Assembly: GCA_015179125.1 (NCBI GenBank)
Contig: WHVA01000029.1
Span: 62,001 to 126,000, forward strand
Source of the DNA: Gautieria morchelliformis
Lineage: Eukaryota; Basidiomycota; Agaricomycetes; Gomphales; Gomphaceae
Length of the DNA: 64,000 bases
Direction of reading: 5' to 3'
This document shows, one piece after another, positions 1-11,863 of the stretch; positions within the stretch are counted from its first letter, which is position 1; every line of letters starts with the position of its first letter. Position numbers and translations under genes: made by a program. The notes beneath the pieces are model-generated. The model had not been told where the DNA came from, did no database searches, and saw only the letters and a list, made by a program, of their open reading frames with translations.

Positions 1-3000
1 CAATGGTACAACAGAAAAAAGCCGGATGCAAATTGTTATATCGGGAACAAATTCACGGACCCTGAAGAACACGAGGACAATTGTCCATGCGACGAGGATG
101 ATTACGAATGGTATTGCCCATTTCAGCCCATTTGCTAATCTCTCCACTTACGTGAGTGGTAGTGACTTTAACTTCATACGAGAAGGAGACGATTGCGTTC
201 CACAAGGCCCGGAACCCATTCCTACCGGCGTCTGCGAGGATCCCAGCCCTGGGAAGACGTACCTTGGCTCGAGCGGATACAGGCTTATCCCGGGAAATAC
301 GTGCGACCAAAGTCGTGGCCCGCAGAAGGACAAACCCATTCGCAAAGATTGCTCGAAAGGTAATTATCCGAACCCTTTGTGCTGCAGCGTTGCCTCAATG
401 ATTCCACGCAGCTCAACTACCGCCCGGGGAGATTTCGCACCAAACGGTTAGAAACTATGTTACACGTGCCGCCTACAATGCTGACGTAGCTTCCAGTTTG
501 AGTTCCCAGGTCAAATCGTGCAGCACGAGTACTTCAAAGAGTCAAAGGTTGCTTGGCATGTTATTCTCCTGATGCGAATCTAACCGAAACTTTCTCAGAC
601 GATCCTCGTCCGTCTGCGAGATGGTACAGTTTGGCAGTCAAGCAACGAAGGATACACGTGGCGAAACCCTCTGCCTGATCAACGTTTTCTCGCTTTCTAC
701 ATGCACCGGTATTCACCCGACCGCGCATACCTCATCACCAACAGCGACCAGCTCTATGTCACCATCAACACTGGCCAGTCATGGGAACTCACCCAGGTAA
801 ACCACCCCGCCAACACCCTTGGGATCCCCGTCATGTCCTTCCACCCGCAAGAGTCCGACTGGATTATCTGGATAGGCGGCACACCCGGTTGCTCGGACTA
901 CCAGGCAGATTGTCACACCGAAGCAGCGTACACAACCAACAATGGTCGCTCCTGGGCTTCTATCGAGTCTTATGTGAAGAATTGTGCCTGGGGACGTGAC
1001 ACGGATCTGAAAATAGATTCGCAGCTCGTGATATGCGAGTCGTACCGCGATAAGAAGGGGTCTCAGGCGCTGTTTACGCAGGCGAACCCCCTGGAATTGT
1101 GGATCGGATCGCACTTCTACCGGGAAAAGAGAAAGCTGTTTGACAGCGTCGTTGGCTTTACCAAGTTCTCCGAATATTTGATTGTTGCAGAGGTAGGCGT
1201 GTTTTTTTCTAATGTGCTGGATACAGCATTTGCTGATTGATGCCTTGCAGTTGCAAATCGAGCGCATGGCGCTTGATCTGCAGGTGTCATTAGATGGGCG
1301 AACCTTCGCCAGCGGTCTATTCCCACCGAGCATGCGACCCGATAACCATGTTTGAGCAATTCATTTATTTATTTTCGAATTTCTTGTTCTTATAACCCGA
1401 TATAGGCCTACACTGTCCTGGAATCCAGCACCGATTCCGTTTTCTTACATCTCACGATGTCTGATCGTCAAGGGGCCGAGTTTGGTAACATCCTCAAATC
1501 AAATTCAAATGGAACTTTCTACGGCGTATCCATCGAACACGTCAACAGGAACCCGTATGGCTACGTCGACTTCGAAAAAATGATCGGGCTGGATGGAATT
1601 GCCTTAGTGAACGTTTTATCCAACCCCGAGGACGCGCCTTTGACCGGGCACAAGACATTGCAGTCGCGTATCACGCACAATGACGGTAAGAATATTACGG
1701 AGGTCACTGTCCAGTATTGAATTTTTTACAAGGCGGAACGTGGAAACCCCTCACGCCTCCCAAAGTGGATGCCAACAAGCAGAAATACTCGTGTACTTCT
1801 TCGGTATGACACGCTCGATCTATGGAGGCCTAACATGCGCTCACGTTCTGCTCTCCCAGGCATGTGCGTTGCAGGTCCACGGTTATACGGAGCGGTGGGA
1901 CCCACGGGCTACGTACAGCACACCGTCTGTCCCAGGGCTGTTGCTCGCTGTGGGGAACGTCGGCGAGCAGCTCGCGCCGTACACGGAGAGCGACACCTTC
2001 CTAAGTCGTGATGCCGGCTTCACGTGGGAGGAGGTGCACAAGGGCGCGCATCTGTGGGAGTTTGGCGACTCGGGCTCGATCCTTGTCATGACGAATGACG
2101 AGGAGCCGACGGATTACGTGCTGTTTAGTACGGACGAGGGCCTCACGTGGAACGACTATACGTTCGGGCAGAAGATGCGCGTGAAAAGTATCGTTACGGT
2201 ACCTGCGGACACGAGCCGCAAGTTCATTTTGTTCGGGTACAACCCGCTGGACCAGAAGAGCTCTCTCGCTGTGCACGTGGACTTCTCGGCGTTAACGCGA
2301 AAACAATGTGAGCGAGCCATAGGTCGTGGCGCGTGACGGCTTGACTGCTAACGTTGATCTGGGTGCAAGGTACGCTGGTCATGCACAACTCGGAAGACGA
2401 TGATTTCGAGCTGTGGAGTCCGAGCGAGGAGCGCGAGGAGAGATGTCTTTTCGGGCGGCAGGTACGCTCTGTGCATGCATATTGGAATAACGTGACGCCC
2501 CTCCACAGACGTTGTATCACCGGCGGATAAGAGACCGCGACTGCTATGTCGGCGAGCAAATCAAGCAAGAGGTCACCCTCGTCCAAAACTGCACGTGTGC
2601 CGCCACCGACTTCGAATGGTATGCGCCTGTTCATACCACCGGTGTCTCCTGCTAACCCTTTGCCAGCGAGTTCAATTATGTCCGAGACGCCAATGGGAAC
2701 TGTGTCCTTGGTGCGGGGTTGAGCCCTCTCCCCAGCGATGACTATGGGTGTCGCCTAGGTGACGACTTCTGGTACGAGCGTACGGCGTACCGCAAGATTC
2801 CGTACTCCTCCTGCACTGGTGGCAACCGCCCCGACCGCGGTGAGGCGCACATCTGTCCAGGACCGAGGGCCCACGGTTTCGGCTTCTGGTTCAGCGTACT
2901 CATCGTGCCATTCGCAGTCTGCGGGCTCGTAGGGTGGTGGTATACGAAGAAGAGCGGACTTGCACGGGGGTATGCGTTTCTTTTTGGTCTCTTGTCTCGT

Positions 3001-3254
3001 TTCTTTCTGCCGCTGACTCCCTCGTGTGCAGGACGATTCGCCTGCCGGACCGCCGGGGGTCGTTCGGCGATTTCTCGGATGCGGGGCCACTCGCGACGCT
3101 CGCGTCTGTGCCGTACTTTATCCTGGGTCTGGCGGGGATCGCATGGGAGTACGTCCTGTCGCGCATGCCGCCATTACAGTCGCGGCGGGGATACCGCAAC
3201 GTGCCCGTCGACGAGGATGCACAGGTGCTACGGTTCGAAGACGAAGAAGAGTAA
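1..3254 (+). CDS. VPS10: Vps10/sortilin sorting receptor, 5'-truncated by the window edge
   Basis: Type I membrane receptor that carries vacuolar hydrolases such as carboxypeptidase Y from the late Golgi to endosomes. Thirteen exons are readable, split by introns at 111-162, 360-411, 447-496, 548-598, 1193-1250, 1350-1405, 1686-1732, 1804-1859, 2308-2369, 2462-2508, 2619-2666 and 2970-3031. Each joins in frame. The window opens in the cysteine-rich end of the first lumenal domain (DYECDFNFIR across the first intron). A complete second Vps10 propeller with BNR-like blades follows ([26 protein letters not shown]). Then come a second ten-cysteine module (DFECEFNYVRD), one membrane span near 2870-2940 ([19 protein letters not shown]) and a short acidic cytosolic tail ending at 3254. 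The upstream part of the first propeller and the signal peptide lie outside the window. No break was seen in the visible part. Confidence 0.95.
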
Positions 3255-3454
3255 CCACCATGGCCACGGGTATCTTGACTATTTATTTGTCGCGTTAGGT
3301 CGCTTTATTATGCCTCTCGTTTCAACTTTGATCGAGTATATATTAATCGCGAGCTGTGACGTTGTAATACGGGCATAAGCTGTAGCACAAATGTGGGTAT
3401 ATATATACATATAGTTTAAGAAGTTCGAAGATGTGAAATTTACTAGTGGTTCAA

Positions 3455-3560
3455 AAATACAAAATTTGGCAACGTCGATTTGTCCTATGGCCACGACGTC
3501 GACTATACGTTCGGCGATGGGATGAATCACAGTATCGTTACTGTGTCCGCTGATCCCTGA
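3455..3560 (+). pseudogene. Short VPS10-like duplicate fragment
   Basis: About 70 bp (roughly 3490-3560) can be read as DYTFGDGMNHSIVTVSADP then a stop. This matches the second Vps10 propeller of the neighbouring gene at 2155-2213 ([19 protein letters not shown]). The nucleotide match is patchy but runs in one frame. It lies about 240 bp downstream of the VPS10 stop. I read it as a remnant of a partial duplication. The sequence from 3255 to 3454 is AT-rich with nothing recognisable. Confidence 0.55.
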
Positions 3561-4719
3561 GCACTGCTCCCCCACATGCGCCGAGGCGCAAGAGCAAGCT
3601 CATCCCGTTCCCGTTCGTGTCCGGGCTGCAGGGGAGATCCGGCTCGACACGATTTGGGTAACGCCCTCGAGTGGTGCAGGCATGACAAAGACAGGAAGGG
3701 AGCAGCACGTCGCGCTGTCAGGCACAACAGACAACACACCACACACCACGCCACAGCCGCAGCCTACCTGCCGTGGTGTTGGTAACAGAGATTGGATGAT
3801 TCTAGAGGTGAATTAATGTTCCAGCCCCCTGCTTCAGGGATATTTCAGCCCGTAGAGCTATAGAGCTATTCCATCTCTCAGTCCCCAGAGACATTCCAAC
3901 CCAACGAGAGGATAGTTCAGGTTCGCAGCTGCAGAGGTATGACCCAGGTCCTGATCCTGGGAGTCTTTCTGGGATCTTTTCAAATAGATTCTGTCCTAGC
4001 CCGCGCTGGGGATCGAGGGGAAGAGTTGAAGAGATGAGATGAAGGGACGCGTCGAAGGGTTTGTATGAAGGGTGAAGTTCAAGGGAGATTGGGGAGTGGG
4101 ATGAAGGGATGGCGAGCGGGTCGTGCATGGGAGGTCGGAGAGTGAGTGGTATTACAATAAGCTTGAAGCTTGAGCACTGAGCGGACCGTGACCGCGGGTC
4201 GCGCTCCGAGTCCTGACATACCACGCAGACGTACTCTGAGCTGAGGAATATTCGTTCTCTGAATCCCCACGCAGAGTAATGAAGCCGCGTACTCGACGTG
4301 AAGCCGTATACCCTCACGCAGACTGAAAATGATACTGGCAGCCAGAACGAGAGCGAGGAAAGTCTACGTAGGGGTTAGTATCGTAAACAGGGTTCGCCGA
4401 CGCAACATCGTGAGGAGACGGCGGGCCGGCCATCCGGCATCTGTGCTAATACGACGCTGCCTGACCAACTTTGACAGATGAACGATGAACGCTTCTGATC
4501 AGTGGCACGTCATGTAACCGAAAGTTCTTCTCTTTATTAGTGTGAGCTAACCTGAACAGTCTACTACTGTATATGCTTACTGTAGCTGAGATTGAGACAG
4601 TCAGTCATGTGGTGAAATAGTATTAAACCGTTTATACTGTTCCTACAATCTCACTCATGGCGATGTCAGTGTCTCCATAGTAAATACAAACGCAATGTAA
4701 AGATATCTATTTGATTCAT
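3561..4719. other. Intergenic DNA between convergent VPS10 and DUF6533 genes
   Basis: A stretch open on both strands runs from about 3800 to 4320, but it has no recognisable domain and no convincing splice pattern. I see no gene, RNA or repeat here. The 3' UTRs of the two convergent genes probably lie at its ends. Confidence 0.5.
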
Positions 4720-6633
4720 CTATGCATCAAGCGCAGACTGCGTCGAAGCATCCCTATTTCCTCCCTCCTCCCTCCTCTCACTGTTTACGCCTCCCCCACT
4801 CACGTTCGGCGGGGCAGTCTGCGGCGCCAGTGGCGTCTTCGCAGCGCTCCTGACGTTGAGCACAAGCCGGCATCCCTAAAAAGCAACGAGACGTTAGATA
4901 GATTCCTCTACGCCGCGAGGATAAGGATAAAACGCGCTCACTGTGATTGACGCGACAGTGATGAGCCAACTATAACATAAGAATATCACTTCGTACGTAT
5001 ATCCCGTCAATCGGCAAGCACCATGAGACTTACCTCCCCCCAATAGTCGCCAGCTGCTGCAGCGCGAGTTTGTCAAACATTAAGTTGACCATATTGGCAC
5101 CTGGACATCATGTGATGCAAGTAAGTTTGTAGGCGGACTCTTGGAGAAGATGGCGCGACGCACTGAAAATGCTGGCGTATGGTTACCGAGGTAGTCATTA
5201 GCGTTGGCGTGACATATAGGGTGTATTTCATGAACTTGCATTAGAAAATAGGCTAAGCCATCTCTAAGGCATACGTGAGAAGAGCCGCGCGAGCCACGCA
5301 CTATGCGACAGAGTGAATCATACCGGAACAAGACACCGAGGATAGGGCTCATGCTGAATCCAAAGCCCCTCAGAAACTCGCGCATCTTTACCAGCGTCAT
5401 TGTGATATACACAACTATGTTCAACTTTCAACTAGCGCCCGCTTAGAGTGGAGGCAGGAAACGAACCTTGAAAGAAGGAGCAGATGCCCCTGTCACGCGG
5501 GAAGTTTTCCCTGCATAAGTACCAGTGACAGGGGATAACGACACTGAAGGGGCGTACCAGCAGGAGAGCGCATATTTATACTTTGGAGGGGTAAGGTTGA
5601 GGCAGGAGGGTATGAGACCGGGTTGAACGGGGGCTGGGAAAAGAGCCTCCTCCTTGACAGCGAATATGACTAGTACAACAATTGTCTACAGATGGTTTGG
5701 GGTTAATCAGTTCAGCCAGGCATTGTGGCAGAGTAGTGCGAATGTGCTCACTACAACTTCCGCTGATGCCATGATCGAGACTAGTCAATAGAAGCCATAC
5801 GATTGGATCCGTGTAACTCACTTATCCAAACTGCGAATAGGAACACGCCAACTTTTGTTTGAACGTATCCCGTGATTAGTTCGAAGATTGTGCGCTGCAA
5901 CACCTATCGATACGCACCACGGGTATTTCGACTATAAAGAACGAAAACCCTCATGACAATGAGGACATCGACTAGCAGTATGAACATCGTGATACCCCTT
6001 CATGTTGTAAACAGTCATCTATCATCAATTTGCGTGGGGTAGTCTCCCATTCTCTGACTTACCAAATCTCGAGGTGAAATAGATGGAGGCAGCTATCTGA
6101 CCATAATGAGCCGGTGATTTATGCAGGGGCGTGTTACATACAGCTAACGTATTCGGAGTCGTCAGTGGGTACATACGACCAAGATTCAAATGAAGCTCAC
6201 TGACGTTAAGCGGGAGGAACATTTTTATGTAGGCTAAACGCGAACCAAGTAAAGATGGGTTTGGAGGGGAGAGAAGCGAACGACCCACCAATCGATTCGA
6301 GAATCATGAAGATGACTGCGAAGTAGCGGGTGAAGAAGTAGGCGACCTTGGCCAGAGCTCGTGGTGATCTGACGTTGACCCCGAAGTTTAGCATAAGGGC
6401 TGCTCGTAGACTCTATGAGCGGGCTCACCGCCAAAGGTACTTGAACTCCTGGCCATGCGTAAGGATGATATCGTATACAAGCAAGGCACTGGTGCAGACT
6501 TTCACAGTTGATGTCAGATGGTCAGATGGTTAGAATAGAAACATGACGCGGCGTACTCACCCATGTTGTAATTGATGATCCGGAGATCGTGGAGAGTTAC
6601 AAGTAGGGAGCCTACGTCCGTGTTCCCTGCCAT
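4720..6633 (-). CDS. DUF6533-domain multi-pass membrane protein, gene 1
   Basis: Fungal integral membrane protein of unknown function, from a family expanded in Agaricomycetes. The start at 6633 reads MAGNTDVGSLLVTLHDLRI. Exon 1 is 6633-6561. Exon 2 (6498-6429) holds the domain core ALLVYDIILTHGQEFKYLWR. Exon 3 begins at 6368 (SPRALAKVAYFFTRYFAVIF). Downstream come DVLIVMRVFVLYSRNTR near 5940, TIVVLVIFAVKEEALF near 5670 and MTLVKMREFLRG near 5400. The join of exons at 5324 and 5263 gives VLFRDGLAYFLM. Then ANMVNLMFDKLALQQL, WLITVASIT and GCRLVLNVRSAAKTP follow, with the stop at 4720-4722. The order matches the whole family from end to end. Exon borders between about 6300 and 5430 are not resolved. 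It is convergent with VPS10. No clear break was seen. Confidence 0.82.
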
Positions 6634-6924
6634 TTATGGATACTTAAAACGGGGAGAGTACAGTAAGAGGGAGCGCGCGAGGGACATGGCGTGTTTCAAC
6701 ATCGTTATAAGCCAACGTAGAGTTGTGCCATAAGCATGTGGAGAGCAAACAGCCCTGGAAATTATGATATGCTTAGACAGATGTGAGTACGCTCCTGGCT
6801 TGACTGAGCGGGATACGGCGACATCAGACTCTGCGTCATCATTGTCTTCGCGCCTCGTTGCCACTCCGAAGCTATCTTCAAGCAGATCGAAGCCCACACG
6901 CATCAGAAATCAAGGACCTCGTGC

Positions 6925-6944
6925 CACGTGGCAAGTCGCACGTG
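6925..6944. promoter_or_regulatory. Two CACGTG palindromes upstream of DUF6533 gene 1
   Basis: CACGTG occurs at 6925-6930 and again at 6939-6944, about 290 bp upstream of the start codon. CACGTG is the core site of fungal bHLH regulators (Cbf1, Pho4 or Ino2/4 type). The link to this gene is only by position. The rest of 6634-7102 shows nothing I recognise. Confidence 0.25.
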
Positions 6945-7102
6945 ACTGGCACTGATAGTCTCCTGATGTGCCACTTGATGGCTTTGAAACTTGGTACATT
7001 ACAGTGACTCGTGGCTCTGAATTGTTGATACCGACTAGACTGTACGATCTCGTATCAGTAGTAGTTGGTCAATGACTAAGGGAGATTCCATCTCCGCCGA
7101 GT

Positions 7103-7541
7103 CATAGCGGTAGTGTTTTCCCGGGCCCGGCTTAGGCCGCGACAAAGCCGGAGCCGAGCCCTTACAGGCCGAGCCGAGCCGGGCCGTAGCCGTCTCCAGG
7201 CCGTCCCAAAAAGCCCGGCTCAGGATTTGACAAGCTGAGCCGAGCCGTGAAGCCGCGGCTCTTGAGCGCCTAGATGGTATGGGTGAAGCCATCCTGGGCG
7301 GCCAGGCACAGCGCGCCGGCATCATGCGTGGGAAGATTAGATAAGGCGCTTAATATTCAAATGAGGGACGAAAAAGGTGTTTTGCTCCAGCGAGCCGGGG
7401 CCAAAGCCGAGCCGAGCCGGAGCCGGGCCTGAGCCGTAAAAAAAAGCCCGGCCTGGGTTTTGTGAAGCCCGAGCCGTCTCAGGCCGAGCCGTGACCGGGG
7501 CTTTTGAGCCCAAGCCGGGCCGGGAAAACACTACATAGCGG
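7103..7541. mobile_element. GC-rich non-autonomous hAT-type element (MITE)
   Basis: The element is 7111-7533. It starts tagtgttttcccgggcccgg and ends with the inverted repeat (7512-7533), which differs by one missing base over about 23 bp. It is flanked by a perfect 8-bp duplication, catagcgg, at 7103-7110 and 7534-7541. An 8-bp duplication with TAGTG ends is the hAT signature. The inside has no ORF and is made of degenerate gagcc/gggcc pentamer strings. Confidence 0.8.
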
Positions 7542-7900
7542 CTGCGGGCACTGCCCCACTGGCAGTCCCCGACACTCTCTGAGTGAATCTCCTCGAGAGA
7601 GATGCTGTGCAGTAGGCTGAGATTTATCTGAAGGCTGAAAATGTCACGGCATTGTGGGGGAGAACATTGCGATTTTGGTAATAGATGCTGGAGCGCCGTG
7701 CCGGAGCATCATATAAAATACAAGAGTAGCTAGTAGGGAATGGGAGGGCAGACAAAAAAAAACAATTTTTGGTAGGGGAAGTGGAAGATTCTCTGGGAGA
7801 TCAGATGTCTACTTTACAGGGGTAAGTGTGTATGAGAATGTATAGGTTTAAAAGCAAGGACATGAATCCATGGAAAACACCCCCAAAGACATAGGCCAAA
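7542..7900. other. Unassigned sequence
   Basis: No coding signal, repeat or RNA was recognised between the hAT MITE and the chromovirus remnant. Confidence 0.4.
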
Positions 7901-8640
7901 TGATGGCAGGTCAGAACAAGAAAGAGGTTTGGGGGTGGGAGAGCCTTCTGAATTGTCCTATGGTGAAAAGCTGTTGAAGAAAAGACAAAGAAAGGGTAGA
8001 AATTGCCAATGAATGGGCTGGGGTCAGCCCCCCAGAAGGGAATGCACTGCAAACCCTATTTTCAACATGGTGAAGTTGCTCCTGGCACCAGAGGATCCAG
8101 TTCTGGGACAGAACACTCATCCACCACCTCTGTTGGAAATCATAGATGGGGAAGAGCATTATGTGGTGGAACAGATCCTGGACAGCTGGTTTGTGTGAGG
8201 CTGACTCCAGTTCCTCATGAAATGGGAAGGATATGGGTATGAGGAGAAGTCGTGGGTCCCGGAGCAAAATATCTCCACTCCAGGCAAACTCTGTGAGTTC
8301 TATAGGACACACCCCAGTGCCCCTCATTGGATCCATTCGCTGGCCTTTCAATCCCTTGTGTTCTGTGCTTCGAGGATGCAGCATGCTAGAGCAGGGGTGA
8401 TGTCAGGGGATACCCTGTTTTCCAGCTCTGACATCATCCTGACCAGTTCTGACATGGCCCTGAGTTCCATTTCCCATTCCAATTCCAGAGACATTTCTCC
8501 TTCTGGGAGAACTTCTGCTAGTCCCACTCACTTTACCTATTCCACCCTATTTTCCTGACTTCCAATTTTGGAACAGTGTTGGGAGTGAAGCAACTCAGGT
8601 AGTACATGTCATTAAGGGTTGGTCAAGGGTTGGGGAGGTC
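7900..8640 (+). mobile_element. Chromovirus (Ty3/Gypsy) remnant: integrase C-terminus and chromodomain
   Basis: Fossil fragment of a chromodomain-bearing Ty3/Gypsy element, broken and without its LTRs here. The integrase tail (FNMVKLLLAPEDP) is followed by chromodomain sequence (IIDGEEHYVVEQILDSW, then MKWEGYGYEEKSWVPEQN) and a serine-rich tail. Chromodomains of this type bind modified histone tails and direct integration. The fragment is cut on the right by an A repeat. Confidence 0.75.
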
Positions 8641-8686
8641 AGGGGAACAGAGGGTTGATGGTGAGCACTGGGTGTTGGCCCTGGCT

Positions 8687-9262
8687 GTGGGAGGTTAATC
8701 AAAAAGGTGATGTTATACAGCATATATAAGTATATAATATATAACATAAGAGGATTAATAACAACATATAGGAATATATAGTAGTATTTATAAGGAGAAT
8801 AATAGATGTTATTAGAAGATTTTGTATATATTTAAACATCTCAGAGATATATATACATATGAGAGAGTATTAGACTTCAAGATAGAGCAATAAATACTTG
8901 GATAGATACTTCTAATAGATATGAGTAGGAGTATTAGTATGAATAGTTATAATGAAAGAGTATTAGAGTACAATATGAAGTAATAGTACTCGGATAGATA
9001 TTTGTAATATATATGAGAAGGAGTATTAATATGAATAGTTATAATGATATAGTGTATATTAAAAGTTGGTAGAAAAAATACGAAGACATGTAAAAATAAG
9101 AAGAGGCGTTCTTTTCGGCAGAGCAGCCGCTGGGGAGGGACAAAAGTAGAATTATTTATAAACAATAAAATTTCCAGATACTCTCACCCTCTTCTTTTCT
9201 ATAATCTGAGAAAAAATTGAGTGAAGCTACATGTAATAAAAAGTTGCAAGCATCTGCCGTGG
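8687..9262 (+). repeat. A-family repeat, copy 1
   Basis: AT-rich element at 8691-9258 (568 bp). It begins gaggttaatcaaaaagg and ends aaagttgcaagcatctgcc. A 4-bp duplication, gtgg, lies on both sides (8687-8690, 9259-9262). An inverted full-length copy lies at 12764-13334. It has no coding capacity. It could be a MITE or a solo LTR with unusual ends. Confidence 0.7.
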
Positions 9263-10110
9263 ACTAGCATTGTATAATACAGGCTTGCTGGCATTGAGAG
9301 TCCTTAGACTTTTCTCTTCAGATTTCCCCTTGTTAGCTGTGGTAGTGTGACCTCTACAGATAGCTAGGGTTGCCCTTACAGAATCTGGCTAACTCTCCCG
9401 AAGTTGAAGATATGGTACAAGCCGTGAAGATGTGGGACAGTGCTAAGGTGAATGATGGCACTCGACTGCAATGTAAAAGGAATACATGGATAAGATCCTT
9501 TTGTGGTCAAATAAGGAATGCCTGGAGCAAATATTAACATCTCTGGCATGCTTGGAGGATTTTGCAAGAATCCAACCCAAAGTGACCAAATACCTCCTGA
9601 TGCAAGCATTCTGCATGAGTGCTTGGACACTATGGACAAGGTGTGCAATTAAACTAACTGCTGATAGGGCACTCATAAACATGTCCATCATATGGTAGTG
9701 CATATTAACTGAGGCAGCTCAGGTCATGGATGGATTTCATAATGATGACCTGGATGATTTTTTGAGAGGTGAGTAATAGACACAAAGGAAAAACAATGCA
9801 CTGTCAGGGTTGACTTCTTTGCTGAGATTGTGTTGCCATCCCTTTCGCTGTTCTAACAAACATTTATCATGTGGCCACGTGTACTCATCATTCATGGCAA
9901 GGTCTAGCCAATAGTGCTTAACTTGCAGCTGTGCTAGCTCGAATATCCTCCACCAATGGCTTCTGTTCCTTCAAAATGGTGTATACAGCTGGGAACTGCA
10001 TTAAAATGATGATATATTCCTTAGTATCAGTGGAAATGGAAGTGCACATCCTAAAGTTCCTATATCTCATGACACGAGCCAGAAGTGGCTGGATGAATCT
10101 GTGCATGAGG
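9263..10110. other. Unassigned sequence between A and B repeats
   Basis: Short open stretches occur (9486-9698 and 9931-10188 on +), but I recognise no domain. It may be decayed transposon coding sequence. Confidence 0.35.
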
Positions 10111-10765
10111 CTGGGGAGGATGTTCACATTGACAACAATGTATATTCTTCTAGGATATATTAGATATCTTTTAAAATATCAACCCTAACCAAATTCATAA
10201 TCCATCATTTTGAGCAACTTGTATATTGTGGACATCCTAAATTTTTTTTGAATGTTCTGATATTTTAAAAATATGGTTGTATGTGCTAAAGCATGGTGTG
10301 TATTGATATAACAGAGCAATTTCAGAGAGGATGTGGATGACTATATATTAAAAGTATACATGAAACATGTTAGATGTACAATCACAGAATATAGAAGCAA
10401 GTATGGACCATATGAGTACATGTTAGAAGTATATATGAAACATGTTAGATGTACAATCACAGAATGTAGAAGCAAGTATGGACAATACCTGTACTATATT
10501 ATTATATATGGTTGAGAGATCTGATTAGAAGGTATGTTTAAAATAATATGCATGTATAGTACAAAGATCTGTAACTATTGATGTTTAGACAATGGGGTAT
10601 ACACCCTTTCCTGGGGGAGCAGCAGACTGTGAGAAAGAACTTTAGGGCTAGGATTAAGCATGCCTTACGGGTGTTGGCAACTGCCTCAATTTTGATATAT
10701 TTTATGAAATATAGATGAGCTAAGCTATATATACATATATATGACATTTATAAACATCCTCCTGG
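10111..10765 (+). repeat. B-family repeat, copy 1
   Basis: AT-rich element at about 10115-10761 that begins ggaggatgttcacattgac and ends aaacatcctc. The 4-bp duplication ctgg is present on both sides. It holds a roughly 75-bp internal tandem duplication (about 10360-10490) that is also present in the 50.2-kb copy but not in the 11.9-kb copy. Confidence 0.65.
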
Positions 10766-10795
10766 GATAAGGATGGGGTTGAAACGTGGTGGTGC

Positions 10796-11337
10796 TGTCA
10801 GGGGAACCCCATCTTGAGCCATTTCCAAGCTTGGCTTTGGTCCTGACCTGAGGTCTGGATCTGACCCAAGCACATCCCAAGGGCAAAGCTGAGCAGCAAG
10901 TTCCCAAGCCTTTGGCTTCAGCAACAACCCTGGAGTGGCATCAGGGGTGCATGCAGGGTCACATCTGTTAGGCAGTTGCCACAGAGGTTTGGACTTATAT
11001 CAGGTGTGGAGCAGGCATCCCTGATATTGATCAGGGGTGCAGGGTATATAGGTGGCATGCTGGCAGCAGGGATCCACAGCTTTTCCTCTTTGGATCCTCT
11101 GCCAGGTGAGTCACCTGTCATGTAGATAGTCTTTTATTCAAAATAAAAAAAAATAAGATAAGATATAAAAATAAAATAAAATGAATGAAAAAAAAAATAA
11201 TGTTTTTTAAATATTTCAAGACAAGACAAGATTAAAATTCCATTTTACTTTGTGAGAATAAACTTATTTAAATCATAATTTGGATCCTCCTCTGCCAGAC
11301 CGCATGATTTTTGCTGTCTAGGGAGAGTTGCCCTACA
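10796..11337 (+). mobile_element. Solo LTR, Ty3/Gypsy chromovirus type (LTR family LB)
   Basis: It starts tgtcaggggaacccc and ends gagagttgccctaca. Flanks are ggtgc (10791-10795) and tgtgc (11338-11342), a 5-bp duplication with one mismatch. It matches the LTR pieces at 60100-60197 and 61469-61759 along its length. About 150 bp of A-rich sequence (roughly 11139-11290) is extra in this copy. Confidence 0.7.
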
Positions 11338-11863
11338 TGTGCTCAGTATCACTTTATGTATGCCCCAGTTGGAAAATGCTGGAGCCTTGCTACAATTCAC
11401 TGGTGGGGAGGATGGGCCGAAGGAGAGCACCTACATACTTTCTAGTGCTGGTCAACTACAGCTACTCACTCTTACCTATTCAAAAGTGTGACACCCTCAT
11501 ACAGACCTTGCTGGACGAACTCTACCCCTATGAAGAGGGTCACAGTGATGCACTTAGACCGGTCAAAGCTGAATGAGACAGGTCATTCCTGGGTGAGCAT
11601 ATAGATGAACAGCCGCCCTCATTTGATGCTTGGAAAAGGGTTATTGAACTGCAGTTTGAGACACTTCAGTCTCACATAAATGGAACACAACACTACAATC
11701 ACCCAAGTAACTCTAGTATCCCTTCTAGTGCAAATGATCAACAACTGCACTGTTGTGGTGATCATGACCCAGCCAATACAGACCAGCCTCCTTCACTCTT
11801 GAGAAGTGATGTGCAGGTTGAATGAAGACAAACTCACAGTTTGTCTTCATTTGATAGCATGCC
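11338..11863. other. Unassigned sequence with one perfect hairpin
   Basis: No gene is recognised. At 11821-11851 there are 13-bp perfect inverted arms (aatgaagacaaac) around a 5-nt loop. Its role is unknown. Confidence 0.4.

Noticed and set aside
3802-4317. 171-codon open frame on the minus strand
   Set aside because: No domain, low-complexity composition, no splice context, and it overlaps open frames on the other strand.
6634-6903. 89-codon minus-strand frame directly upstream of DUF6533 gene 1
   Set aside because: It ends just before the recognised start codon and has no family resemblance; probably 5' flank.
11821-11851. Perfect 13-bp hairpin as a transcription terminator
   Set aside because: Bacterial-type terminators have no meaning in this fungal context and no gene ends here.
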